A program made the translations under genes and the position numbers. The notes under the pieces are model-generated. The model did not search any database, was not told where the DNA came from, and saw only the letters and a program-made list of their open reading frames with translations. A DNA stretch of 64,000 nt from Streptomyces aurantiogriseus (GTDB lineage Bacteria; Actinomycetota; Actinomycetes; Streptomycetales; Streptomycetaceae). The stretch spans positions 59,448 through 123,447 of the forward strand of contig NZ_BMSX01000028.1 of assembly GCF_014649375.1 (NCBI RefSeq), in the 5' to 3' direction. This document shows positions 44,512 through 51,841 of this stretch, one piece after another; positions within the stretch are counted from its first letter, which is position 1, and every line of letters begins with the position of its first letter.

Positions 44512-45057
44512 GTGATCAGCAACCCAAGCAGGCACTGCACGGTGGAGCTTCAAGCCCTGCCGTCGCGGATCGGCCAGGTCCGCAGAATCGTATCGGCGCA
44601 GTTGCGCTACTGGCATCTGGATGCCCTGATCGACCGGGCCGCGCTCGGTGTGACCGAGCTGTTGACCAACGTCCACCGGCATGCCCAGCCCGACAAGACG
44701 TGCACCGTGGAGATGGAGTTGCTGCTCGGCCGGCTCACCGTCTCGGTGCGCGACCACGACCCGCGGCTTCCGGTGGTGGGAGACATCGCCGATGCCGACG
44801 CCGACGGCCTCGCCACGTGCGGGCGCGGGCTCGCGATGGTGGCCGCGGTCAGCGAGAGCTGGGGGGCGCGGCCCGACGGCGACTCCGGCAAGGTCGTGTG
44901 GTTCACGCTTCCGGCGATCGGCTCGGTGCGCGAGCGGGCGGCGCGACCGCCTCGCCGTGTGGCGGGAGACCAGGCCGCCCGCCTGTTCCCGGAGGTCGCG
45001 GCGGTCGACGACCGCAGCCCGGCACACGCTCCCGCCCGGTCGGCCGTCATGGGCTGA
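44512..45057 (+). CDS. RsbW-like ATP-binding (anti-sigma type) protein
   Basis: A 181-residue HATPase_c protein. The N box is VTELLTNVHRHAQPD, the G1-like box VSVRDHDPRLPVV and the G2 region GRGLAMVAAVSESWG, as in Streptomyces serine-kinase anti-sigma factors. A Pro/Arg-rich tail of about 35 residues follows. These proteins phosphorylate an antagonist or bind a sigma factor. No antagonist or sigma gene is adjacent. GTG 44512 with GGGGAG ten bases upstream was preferred to the longer open frame from 44353. Confidence 0.83.
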   Translation: MISNPSRHCTVELQALPSRIGQVRRIVSAQLRYWHLDALIDRAALGVTELLTNVHRHAQPDKTCTVEMELLLGRLTVSVRDHDPRLPVVGDIADADADGLATCGRGLAMVAAVSESWGARPDGDSGKVVWFTLPAIGSVRERAARPPRRVAGDQAARLFPEVAAVDDRSPAHAPARSAVMG

Positions 45058-45064
45058 CCGGGCG

Positions 45065-45093
45065 GTGACCCCTTCCCCCTGCGCAGGGGTCAC
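45065..45093. terminator. Bidirectional stem-loop
   Basis: GTGACCCCT (45065-45073) pairs with AGGGGTCAC (45085-45093), followed by GTTTCC. It lies between the convergent ATP-binding and SHOCT genes. Confidence 0.6.
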
Positions 45094-45150
45094 GTTTCCC
45101 CGACTCCCGGCGGGCCGTGGCCCGCAGTGGGGGCCGGGGAGCGGTCGTGC

Positions 45151-45432
45151 TCATACCGCACCGCCCTTGCGGCCGAACTGCTCGTCCAGGACGGACAGCC
45201 GGCGCCAGTACTCGTCCTCGTCGATCTCGCCGGAGGCGAAGCGGCGGCCGAGGACGGCGAGGGGCGAGTCGCCGGCGGGGCGGTCGTACGTCGCCCGCCA
45301 GGGCCGGCCGCGGCCGCGCCACATCGTGCGGCGCAGAAAGGTCACGACGCCGATCACCACGGCCGCCCAGATCAGCGGGAAGAAAAGGATCCACGGGCCG
45401 GGTCCGCCGTCCCAGTTCGCCAGGGTCTGCAT
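45151..45432 (-). CDS. SHOCT-domain small membrane protein
   Basis: A 93-residue protein. One membrane helix (WILFFPLIWAAVVIGVVTFL) is followed by a basic loop and a C-terminal SHOCT motif (SPLAVLGRRFASGEIDEDEY, WRRLSVLDEQF). SHOCT (short C-terminal) domains occur at the ends of many membrane and phage proteins and are thought to mediate oligomerisation; no specific role is known. Confidence 0.87.
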   Translation of the reverse strand: MQTLANWDGGPGPWILFFPLIWAAVVIGVVTFLRRTMWRGRGRPWRATYDRPAGDSPLAVLGRRFASGEIDEDEYWRRLSVLDEQFGRKGGAV

Positions 45433-45592
45433 CTCGGTTCATCTCCCAGATCGGTCTTCCGGTGATGCCTCGAGACTGGCTCCGGGGAGGGGGTCGGGTC
45501 GTCGTACGGGGAGCGGCGGTGCGGGTACCTCCCGGGGAGTACACGGGTGGCCTCGAGTGCTCGGCTGGGTGCACGGCCGGGCGGTCGACCTC

Positions 45593-45612
45593 TGTAACTA
45601 CTAGTATGTACA
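45593..45612. promoter_or_regulatory. 20-bp palindrome over the TetR start codon
   Basis: TGTAACTACTAGTATGTACA is symmetric about 45602/45603 at 16 of 20 positions (TGTA-N2-TACTAGTA-N2-TACA). The ATG of the TetR gene (45606) lies inside it. This is the usual form and place of an autoregulatory TetR operator. Confidence 0.7.
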
Positions 45613-46250
45613 GTGAGTGCGTGAGCACTTCGGAGCGACTGATCGAGTCCACCCGGGAGCTGCTCTGGGAGCGCGGTTACGTGGGCACCAGTCCCAAGGC
45701 GATCCTGGAACGGGCCGATGCCGGGCAGGGCAGCATGTACCACCACTTCCGCGGCAAGCCCGACCTCGCCCTGGCGGCGATCCGGCGGACGGCCGAGGAG
45801 ATGCGGGCCGTCGCGGAGGGGGTACTGGGCGGGCCGGGTACACCGTACGAGCGGATCAAGGCCTATCTGCTGCGCGAGCGTGACGTGCTGCGCGGGTGTC
45901 CGATCGGGCGGCTGACGATGGACCCGGACGTCATCGCGAGCGAGGAGTTGCGCGCCCCGGTCGACGAGACGATCGGCTGGCTGCGCGGGCGGCTCGCGGG
46001 GATCGTCGAAGAGGGCAGGACACAGGGCGAGTTCGGGGACGAGCTGGACGGCGAGGAGATCGCTTCGGCCGTACTCGCCACTGTGCAGGGCGGTTACGTG
46101 CTCGCCCGCGCCTCCGGCTCCCCGGCCGCCTTCGACGCCGGCGTCCAGGGGCTGCTCGCCCTGCTGTCCCCCGGCCGCGACAGGAGTTCCCGCACGTCCA
46201 CCCCGCCGCCTGAGGAGGAGTCCCGATGCACGCCATGCAGTACGAACTGA
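45606..46250 (+). CDS. TetR-family transcriptional regulator
   Basis: A 214-residue TetR protein. HTH: RLIESTRELLWERGYVGTSP, KAILERADAGQGSMYHHFRG, KPDLALAAIRRTAEEM. The ligand domain carries a CPIGRLTMDPDVIASEELRA segment, as in the YxaF/LmrA-like C-terminal group. The start codon lies in a 20-bp palindrome (45593-45612), so autorepression is likely. A GTG at 45621 is an alternative. The 3' end overlaps the DUF4865 gene by 25 bp, so regulator and enzymes form one coupled operon. Confidence 0.87.
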   Translation: MYSECVSTSERLIESTRELLWERGYVGTSPKAILERADAGQGSMYHHFRGKPDLALAAIRRTAEEMRAVAEGVLGGPGTPYERIKAYLLRERDVLRGCPIGRLTMDPDVIASEELRAPVDETIGWLRGRLAGIVEEGRTQGEFGDELDGEEIASAVLATVQGGYVLARASGSPAAFDAGVQGLLALLSPGRDRSSRTSTPPPEEESRCTPCSTN

Positions 46251-46819
46251 CGCTGCCCGCCGATTACGACACCGGCATCATCCGCGCGCGGGTGTCCCGC
46301 GTCGGGCACAAGCTCGACGACTGGCCCGGCCTCGGCCTGAAGACGTACCTGCTGCGCGAGCGCGGGGTGCACGGTTCGCCGGTCAACCTGTACGCGCCGT
46401 TCTACCTGTGGAACACCGTGGAGGGCATGAACGCCTTCCTCTGGGGAGGAGCCTTCCAGGGGCTGAGCGACGATTTCGGGCGCCCGGCGGTGCGGCAGTG
46501 GACGGGCCTGTCGTACGAGCAGGGCGTGGCCGCCGACTCCCCCGCCCGGTTCGCCCTACGGCAGCGGCGGCCGGTGCCGGACGGGGTGGTGCACGCCGAG
46601 GCCGCACAGGAGGCGGTGGACGAGGCCCGGAGACTCGCGCGGGAGGAGGGGGCGGTGCTCGCGGCGGCGGCTGTGGACACGAGCCGGTGGGAGACCGTGC
46701 ACTTCTCGCTGTGGGAGCACGGGGATCCCGACGCGGCGAAGGACGGCGGCGAACTGTTCCAGGTGCTGCATGTGTCGGCGCCGGGGCGGTCCGCCCTGCC
46801 GGGGGGCCGCCAGTGGTGA
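46226..46819 (+). CDS. DUF4865 family protein
   Basis: A 197-residue protein matching DUF4865: MQYELTLPADYDTGIIRARV, VGHKLDDWPGLGLKTYLLRE, LYAPFYLWNTVEGMNAFLWG then GAFQGLSDDFGRPAVRQWTG, and a C-terminal half with WETVHFSLWEHGDPDAAKDG. The two strand-rich halves resemble a dimeric ferredoxin-like (ABM/EthD-type) fold, which is my inference. A GAGGAGGAG ribosome-binding site inside the TetR 3' end precedes the ATG. Its stop overlaps the next start (GTGA). Confidence 0.85.
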   Translation: MHAMQYELTLPADYDTGIIRARVSRVGHKLDDWPGLGLKTYLLRERGVHGSPVNLYAPFYLWNTVEGMNAFLWGGAFQGLSDDFGRPAVRQWTGLSYEQGVAADSPARFALRQRRPVPDGVVHAEAAQEAVDEARRLAREEGAVLAAAAVDTSRWETVHFSLWEHGDPDAAKDGGELFQVLHVSAPGRSALPGGRQW

Positions 46820-47724
46820 ACGCCGTCCGGACGGTGCTCGGGGACGTACCGCCGGAGCAACTCGGCGTCTGCGACGCGCATGACCACCTCTTCTTCGGCA
46901 GCCCGCGCCTGCCCGGCCAGGAGTTGCGGAGCGCGTCGGCGGCGCGGGCCGAACTGGCCGCGTTCCGGGCGCAGGGCGGGGGTGCGGTGGTCCAGTGGAC
47001 GCCGTACGGGCTCGGGCGGCGGGCGGCCGATCTGCCACCGCTGTCCCGGGAGGCCGGGGTGCACATCGTGGCAGCGACGGGACTGCACCAGGACGTGCAC
47101 TACGACGACGCGACGCTCGACGGGCTGCGCGGGCGGCTGGCCGAGGTGTTCGTGACCGAACTGACCGAGGGCATCGGCACGTCGGGCGTGCGGGCCGGGT
47201 TCGTCAAGGTCGCGGGCGGGTTCCACGCCCTCGACGCACACGCCCGCCGGACGATGACCGCCGCGGCCGAGGCCCACCGTGCGACGGGTGCGCCCATCGC
47301 CGTCCACCTGGAGCTCGGAACCGGCGCGCTGGACGTGCTCGACCTGCTGTGCGGGGAGTTGGGCGTGCCGCCGCACCGGGTGATCCTCGGGCATCTCAAC
47401 CGCTCCCCCGACGGCGTGGTGCACCGGCAGGCGGCCGAGTCGGGGTGCTATCTGGCGTTCGACGGTCCGTCGCGGGCGAACCACGCCACCGATTGGCGGA
47501 TGCCGGACGCCGTACGCGCCCTCGCCGAGGCCGGGTTCGGCGACCGGCTGCTGCTGGGCGGCGACACCACGACCGCCGCGGCCCGCTCGGTCGACGGCGG
47601 GCCCGGGATGCCGTATCTGCTGCGCCGGGTGCGGCCGCGGCTGGCGCTCGCCGTGGGCGAGGCACTCGTGACGCGGATCCTGACGGAGAATCCCGGGCGG
47701 GCCTTCGGTGTGGAGTGGCGGTGA
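46816..47724 (+). CDS. Phosphotriesterase-family metal hydrolase
   Basis: A 302-residue TIM-barrel amidohydrolase of the phosphotriesterase family. Metal ligands: HxH in VCDAHDHLFFG, a Lys in AGFVKVAGG (carbamylated bridging position), His in IAVHLELGTG and ILGHLNRSP, and Asp in LLLGGDTTTAAARS. The family includes lactonases, phosphotriesterases and proteins of unknown activity. GTG 46816 overlaps the DUF4865 stop. Linkage to a TetR and DUF4865 suggests an inducible pathway for a lactone or ester, a guess from context. Confidence 0.85.
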   Translation: MNAVRTVLGDVPPEQLGVCDAHDHLFFGSPRLPGQELRSASAARAELAAFRAQGGGAVVQWTPYGLGRRAADLPPLSREAGVHIVAATGLHQDVHYDDATLDGLRGRLAEVFVTELTEGIGTSGVRAGFVKVAGGFHALDAHARRTMTAAAEAHRATGAPIAVHLELGTGALDVLDLLCGELGVPPHRVILGHLNRSPDGVVHRQAAESGCYLAFDGPSRANHATDWRMPDAVRALAEAGFGDRLLLGGDTTTAAARSVDGGPGMPYLLRRVRPRLALAVGEALVTRILTENPGRAFGVEWR

Positions 47725-47841
47725 GGCCGGGCGAGGAGTGGCCCGATCGTGTTGATCTCTGACCCGCCGCGCCGCTGCCGCCGGTGACGGACGCGCCGAG
47801 GATGGGGCCACGACACGTCACCCCCGCCGACGAGGAGCACC

Positions 47842-48027
47842 ATGGCCCTGGAGATGCGCGACCACTGCGAGCGCTGTACGACAGCCGCCCTGCCGCACGA
47901 CGCGCCGGCCCGGATCTGCTCCTACGAGTGCACCTTCTGCGTGCCGTGCAGCGAGGCCATGCGGGACGTCTGCCCCAACTGCGGGGGCGAGTTGGTGCCC
48001 CGGCCGCGCCGCGCCGTCCCGGCGTGA
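47842..48027 (+). CDS. DUF1272 small zinc-ribbon-like protein
   Basis: A 61-residue protein with paired cysteines: CERCTTAALPHDAPARICSY, ECTFCVPCSEAMRDVCPNCG. This is DUF1272, a small probable zinc-binding family. GAGGAGCACC before the ATG is a clear ribosome-binding site. The function is unknown. Confidence 0.9.
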   Translation: MALEMRDHCERCTTAALPHDAPARICSYECTFCVPCSEAMRDVCPNCGGELVPRPRRAVPA

Positions 48028-48067
48028 CGGCCTGGCGGCGCAGCCTCGGGTGGAGGCCTGGCCGATC

Positions 48068-48525
48068 TCAGGTGGAGGCCTGGTCGCTGTCCTTCATCGA
48101 GCCCCAGCCGTGCCAGCGCTCGGCCTCGATCCACGCGCTGACGCGGGCGCGGACCCGGTCCGGGTAGGGCTTGCCGGTGGTGGCATCCCACCGGCCGAGC
48201 GAAGCCGAGGCTGGGGGAGCGTGGCGATGCGGTCGATGTCGGCGAGGCCCTCGTCCTCGTACGTCTCGACCACGCGGCCGATGAGGGTCACATGCGTGTA
48301 CCAGTCCTCGCCGTCCAGGACGGTGAGGGTGACCCTCGGGTCGCGGCGCAGGTGCCGCAGCCGGATCCGGCCCTCGTCCAGGCTGATCAGGGCCCGGCCG
48401 TTGTCCCACAGGTACCGGGTGGGGGTGGAGACGGGGATTCCGTCGGAGCGCAGGGCCGCCATCACGCAGGGGTTCGGGCGGCGCAGCAACTCGACGGCCT
48501 CGGGCGGCAGCGGCGGCTTGGACAC
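48068..48525 (-). pseudogene. PPOX-class (F420/flavin) oxidoreductase frameshifted by a repeat
   Basis: The first frame gives the split-barrel start of a pyridoxamine-phosphate-oxidase-like protein: NPCVMAALRSDGIPVSTPTR, YLWDNGRALISLDEGRIRLR, HLRRDPRVTLTVLDGEDWYT, VTLIGRVVETYEDEGLADID. After DIDRIATLP the frame is lost; the family C-terminus GKPYPDRVRARVSAWIEAER then HGWGSMKDSDQAST continues in another frame to a stop at 48068. The join contains a CTCCCCCAGCCTCGGCTTCG element, a common Streptomyces palindromic repeat. The barrel is mostly present but the end is wrong. Confidence 0.78.
48181..48220. repeat. Streptomyces-type palindromic repeat remnant inside PPOX gene
   Basis: On the minus strand GCTCCCCCAGCCTCGGCTTC then GCTCGGCCGGTGGGATGCCA. 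It closely resembles the dispersed palindromic element of streptomycetes that begins CTCCCCCAGCCTC, has GGCTTCGCTCGGCCG in the middle and ends in a G-rich then C-rich arm. This identification is from memory of such genomes. Confidence 0.55.
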
Positions 48526-48543
48526 GGGGATCCTCCTCGGGGA

Positions 48544-49428
48544 TCAGGCGTTCTTGTCGAAGCTGGCGAAGTAGGCGGCGGCCATGTCCTCGTCGGCGTG
48601 GCCCTGCGCGGCGGCCCGCTCCAGGCGGTCGGCGCTCGCGGCCGCCACATCCAGCCGGACGCCGTGCTTCTGCCCCGCCTCGACGATCAGACGGGCGTCC
48701 TTCGCCGCGGTCGCCACCGCGAACTGCGCGGGCAGCAGCTGGTCGTTGATCACCAGGCCGGCCTTCGCTCGCAGGTAGCCCATGTCCAGCGGGCCGCCCT
48801 CGATCAGCGCGAAGAAGGCGTTCGGGTCGACGTCCAGGGACTGCGACAGGGCCAGCACCTCACCGGCGGCGGCGGTGGCCGCGATCACCCAGCTGTTGGC
48901 CACCAGCTTGAGCCGGGTGGCGCTGCCCGCGCCGCCGTCCTCGCCGGTCCACACCGTGCGGGCGCCGACCGCTTCGAAGACGGGTGTCACCGCGTCCCGG
49001 CCGGCCGCCGGCCCCGCCGCCAGCACCGTCAGCTGTCCGGCCTCGGCGGGCTGACGCGTGCCCAGCACCGGCGCGTCGAAGAACACGAGGTCGTGCTCGC
49101 GGGCGAAGGCCGCCAGGTCTCCGATCGCCTCGATCCCGGCGGTGGTCGACTGCACCCAGGAGGCACCCGCGCGCAGGGCCGGAGCGGCCTCTCGCATGAC
49201 CGCCAGGGCGGCGGGTCCGTCGTAGAGCATGGTCAGGACGACGTCGGCGTCCCGTACGGCCTCGGCGGGGGTGTCGGTGACCGTGATCCCGTCGGCGGTC
49301 AGCGGTTCGGCCTTGGCGCGGGTACGGTTCCAGGCGCGGACGGCGTGTCCGGCGCGGGCGAGGTTGCGGGCCATCGCGGCACCCATGATGCCGGTGCCCA
49401 GGACACTCACTGTGGGCTTGTCGGTCAT
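48544..49428 (-). CDS. 3-hydroxyisobutyrate dehydrogenase-like NAD(P) oxidoreductase
   Basis: A 294-residue beta-hydroxyacid dehydrogenase. The dinucleotide motif is VSVLGTGIMGAAMARNLARA, followed by AWNRTRAKAEPL. The substrate-site region FFDAPVLGTRQPAEAGQLTV replaces the usual DAPVSGG, and the catalytic Lys is in SATRLKLVANSWV. The LGT change is often seen in imine-reductase-like or uncharacterised members, so the substrate is open. The ATG follows TAGGTT plus six bases (leaderless). It shares a strand with the downstream-located SRPBCC gene. Confidence 0.85.
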   Translation of the reverse strand: MTDKPTVSVLGTGIMGAAMARNLARAGHAVRAWNRTRAKAEPLTADGITVTDTPAEAVRDADVVLTMLYDGPAALAVMREAAPALRAGASWVQSTTAGIEAIGDLAAFAREHDLVFFDAPVLGTRQPAEAGQLTVLAAGPAAGRDAVTPVFEAVGARTVWTGEDGGAGSATRLKLVANSWVIAATAAAGEVLALSQSLDVDPNAFFALIEGGPLDMGYLRAKAGLVINDQLLPAQFAVATAAKDARLIVEAGQKHGVRLDVAAASADRLERAAAQGHADEDMAAAYFASFDKNA

Positions 49429-49434
49429 GACGAC

Positions 49435-49440
49435 AACCTA
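49435..49440 (-). promoter_or_regulatory. -10 box of a predicted leaderless promoter (oxidoreductase gene)
   Basis: TAGGTT, then GTCGTC, then ATG. The box overlaps the stop codon of the SRPBCC gene, so the oxidoreductase may have its own promoter in addition to readthrough. Confidence 0.5.
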
Positions 49441-49968
49441 CTTCGAGGCGGCGCGGACGAGACCGTCGAGCCAGGCCTGGTGACCGTTGAGCATCGGGTT
49501 CGGCCGCTCCTGGGCGAGCGCGGCGGCGGGCTGCCCGATCTGGGTCTCCTGGGTGAGGATGCGGACCCGGCCGCCGGGCAGGTCCTCCACCAGCCAGGCG
49601 TGCAGCACGTCCAGCTGCTCCTCCGGCTTGCCGTCCTGCTTCGCCGTCCACGACAGCCGGCCGGGAACGCCCGCGGACGGGGCCTGGAACTCAAGGACGT
49701 GCGCGTCCAGGGGCGGGAAGCCGAAGGTGCCGAAGCTGAAGACCAGGTCGTCCGTGAGCTCGGGGCCGCCGCCCTGCGGGAAGGAGATGTCGGCGACGTT
49801 GTCGTAGTAGCCCTCCCACTCGGAGGTGTCGATCAGGTAGTGCCACACCGCGGCCGCCGTCAGGCCCTGGACGATCACCTCGTTGGAGACGAAGTTGTCG
49901 CCGGTGCCGGGCAGGTACTTCTCGGGCCAGTTGATCGCGTTCTGCGTGGTCGTCTGCTGCGTGGTCAT
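49438..49968 (-). CDS. SRPBCC-fold protein
   Basis: A 176-residue START/SRPBCC protein beginning MTTQQTTTQNAINWPEKYLP, with NFVSNEVIVQGLTAAAVWHY, LIDTSEWEGYYDNVADISFP, RLSWTAKQDGKPEEQLDVLH, AWLVEDLPGGRVRILTQETQ and a C-terminal helix ending LDGLVRAASK. ATG 49968 has a perfect AGGAGG; the longer frame is not used. It is divergent from a LysR regulator, with an inverted repeat between, so it and the following oxidoreductase are probably LysR targets. Confidence 0.85.
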   Translation of the reverse strand: MTTQQTTTQNAINWPEKYLPGTGDNFVSNEVIVQGLTAAAVWHYLIDTSEWEGYYDNVADISFPQGGGPELTDDLVFSFGTFGFPPLDAHVLEFQAPSAGVPGRLSWTAKQDGKPEEQLDVLHAWLVEDLPGGRVRILTQETQIGQPAAALAQERPNPMLNGHQAWLDGLVRAASK

Positions 49969-50041
49969 GGGGGTCCTCCTGGCGATCGGGTGCCGCCACG
50001 TGGTGACGGGCTCGGACGTTCTCGACGATAGGTTCGCCACC

Positions 50042-50090
50042 CATCGGGAAACCAATAGAGGCCCCGACACCTACCATCGGCTTCCCGATG
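50042..50090. promoter_or_regulatory. Inverted repeat in the SRPBCC/LysR divergent promoter
   Basis: CATCGGGAA (50042-50050) and TTCCCGATG (50082-50090) are perfect 9-bp inverted copies 31 bp apart, spanning the promoter region between the two divergent genes. This is a natural candidate for LysR binding. Confidence 0.5.
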
Positions 50091-50114
50091 CGTACGCGCA
50101 TTAGGCTGGCCTGC

Positions 50115-51071
50115 ATGAAGAACCGGACCCTCGACATCGGCGAGGCCACGGGATCGAGCGCCCGGCAGCTCCCGTCGCATGCCGATCTGAACCTGCTGCG
50201 GACCTTCCTCGCGGTGTACCGCTCCGGCTCGTTCACGGCGGCCGCCCCGCTGCTGGGGCTCTCGCAGCCCACCGTGACCGCTCAGATCCGCACGCTGGAG
50301 CACCAGACGGGCCGGGAGCTGTTCACGCGGCTGCCGCGCGGGGTGGAGCCGACGCCGCCGGCGCACGAGCTGGCGCGCCAGGTCGCGGCTCCGCTCGACG
50401 CGCTCGCCGCGCTGGAGGGCGGTGGTCCACTGGCCGGGCAGACGGCGCCCGTGCGTCTGGCGGGGCCGTCGGAGCTGCTGTGCGTGCGGGTGCTGCCCGC
50501 GCTGGCGCCGCTCGTCGCCGACGGGCTGCAGCTGCGGGTCACCCAGGGGCTGACGGAGCCGCTCCTGGAGGAGATGCGGGCCGGCCGGCACGACCTGGTG
50601 ATCGCCACACGTCGACCGCGCGGGCGGGCCCTGGACTCGGTACCGCTCGCCGACGAGGAGTACGTGCTGGTCGCCTCCCCCGTCTGGGCACGCCAGGTCG
50701 CCGCGCACCCGGAGGCCGGTGACCTGTGCGCCGCACTGCGGGACGTCCCGCTGGTCACCTACGCCGAGGATCTGCCCATCGCCCGCCGCTACTGGCGGAC
50801 CGTCTTCGGCAAGCAGCTCACCGCCCGGGCCGCGGTCACGGTGCCGAACCTGTATGCGGTGCTGTCGGCGGTCAACGCGGGCGCCGGCTACAGCGTCCTG
50901 CCGCACTCCCTGTGCCAGGAGTACCTGGACGCGGGCCGCCTGGCCCAGCTCCACACCCCCGAGGAGCCCCCGCTCAACACGCTCTTCCTCGTCCAGCGGC
51001 CGGGCGCCGACGCCAATCCGGACGTCCTGCGGGTCCGCGACCGGCTGAGGCTCGCCGCGTCCGCGTGGTGA
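50115..51071 (+). CDS. LysR-family transcriptional regulator
   Basis: A 318-residue LysR regulator. The HTH lies near residues 25-80: LNLLRTFLAVYRSGSFTAAA, PLLGLSQPTVTAQIRTLEHQ, TGRELFTRLPRGVEPTPPAH. The effector domain follows (LAGPSELLCVRVLPALAPLV, VPNLYAVLSAVNAGAGYSVL). ATG 50115 follows TAGGCT by seven bases, consistent with a leaderless mRNA. Divergence from the SRPBCC and oxidoreductase genes is the classic LysR arrangement for controlling them. Confidence 0.9.
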   Translation: MKNRTLDIGEATGSSARQLPSHADLNLLRTFLAVYRSGSFTAAAPLLGLSQPTVTAQIRTLEHQTGRELFTRLPRGVEPTPPAHELARQVAAPLDALAALEGGGPLAGQTAPVRLAGPSELLCVRVLPALAPLVADGLQLRVTQGLTEPLLEEMRAGRHDLVIATRRPRGRALDSVPLADEEYVLVASPVWARQVAAHPEAGDLCAALRDVPLVTYAEDLPIARRYWRTVFGKQLTARAAVTVPNLYAVLSAVNAGAGYSVLPHSLCQEYLDAGRLAQLHTPEEPPLNTLFLVQRPGADANPDVLRVRDRLRLAASAW

Positions 51072-51147
51072 GGGGCCGGCCACGGACATGTCCACCGAGG
51101 GCCGGAACAGTGATGGTGGCGCCGTGCAGCCCCATCGACACCCTTTC

Positions 51148-51177
51148 TTGACCGATCGTTCCTGATTGATCTAGCGT
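51148..51177 (+). promoter_or_regulatory. Leaderless promoter with TetR operator
   Basis: TTGACC (51148-51153) and TAGCGT (51172-51177) are spaced by 18 bp; the ATG at 51184 is six bases after the -10 box. GACCGATCGTTCC (51150-51162) overlaps the -35 and is matched at 12 of 13 positions by the inverted site at 51815-51827. Binding of TetR here would block its own promoter. Confidence 0.65.
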
Positions 51178-51183
51178 CAACTC

Positions 51184-51768
51184 ATGGCCAGAAGCAAGGA
51201 GTTCGATCCGGACGCGGTCCTGCAGTCGGCGCTGGAGCTGTTCTGGCGGCGCGGCTACGAGGCCACGTCGATGGCGGACCTCGTCGAGCACCTCGGCATC
51301 GGGCGCGCCAGCCTCTACGCGACCTTCGGCAACAAGCGGGACCTGTACCTCAAGGCGCTGGACCGGTACGGGGAGGCGCAGCAGCCGCAGCTCGTGCGCG
51401 AGTTGTCCCCGCCGGGGCCGGCGCTGCCAGCGGTGCGCGCGGTGGTGCGGCGGTTCGCGGCGGAGGCCATGGACGAGACACGCCGGGCACGCGGGTGCTT
51501 CGTCACGAACACGGCCGCGGAACTGGCCCCGCACGACCCGGCCGCGACCCTCCGTGTCGAGATGGGCTGGGAACACCTGGAAACGCTGCTGCACTCGGCG
51601 CTCGTGCGCGCACAGGCGCAGGGTGAACTGCCTGCGGGGCGCGACCCGTTGGCGCTGGCCCGCCTGCTCCTCGTACTGCTCCAGGGACTGCGGGTGGTCG
51701 GCAAGGCGTCCTCGGATCCGGCACGGGTGCGGGACGCGGCGGAGCAGGCGCTGGCGCTGTTGGACTAG
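51184..51768 (+). CDS. TetR-family transcriptional regulator
   Basis: A 194-residue TetR protein. HTH: DPDAVLQSALELFWRRGYEA, TSMADLVEHLGIGRASLYAT, FGNKRDLYLKALDRY. The C-terminal domain has AMDETRRARGCFVTNTAAEL, the pattern of the YcdC/TetR_C_16-like group often paired with short-chain dehydrogenases. Matching operator-like sites occur before this gene and before the SDR gene downstream, so the two probably form a small autoregulated unit. Confidence 0.9.
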   Translation: MARSKEFDPDAVLQSALELFWRRGYEATSMADLVEHLGIGRASLYATFGNKRDLYLKALDRYGEAQQPQLVRELSPPGPALPAVRAVVRRFAAEAMDETRRARGCFVTNTAAELAPHDPAATLRVEMGWEHLETLLHSALVRAQAQGELPAGRDPLALARLLLVLLQGLRVVGKASSDPARVRDAAEQALALLD

Positions 51769-51778
51769 TTGACACCGG

Positions 51779-51794
51779 GCGGCCTTCGGGCCGC
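51779..51794 (+). terminator. Rho-independent terminator with TTCG loop
   Basis: GCGGCC-TTCG-GGCCGC followed by TCTTTCT, just after the TetR stop codon. It separates TetR transcription from the SDR gene, which therefore needs its own promoter. Confidence 0.75.
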
Positions 51795-51814
51795 TCTTTC
51801 TCCACCCTCATACT

Positions 51815-51827
51815 GGAATGATCGGTC
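51815..51827. promoter_or_regulatory. Second TetR operator, before the SDR gene
   Basis: GGAATGATCGGTC; its reverse complement GACCGATCATTCC differs at one position from GACCGATCGTTCC at 51150-51162. It lies directly upstream of the SDR ribosome-binding site GGAAAGGA. Confidence 0.65.
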
Positions 51828-51841
51828 TGGAAAGGACTGGC

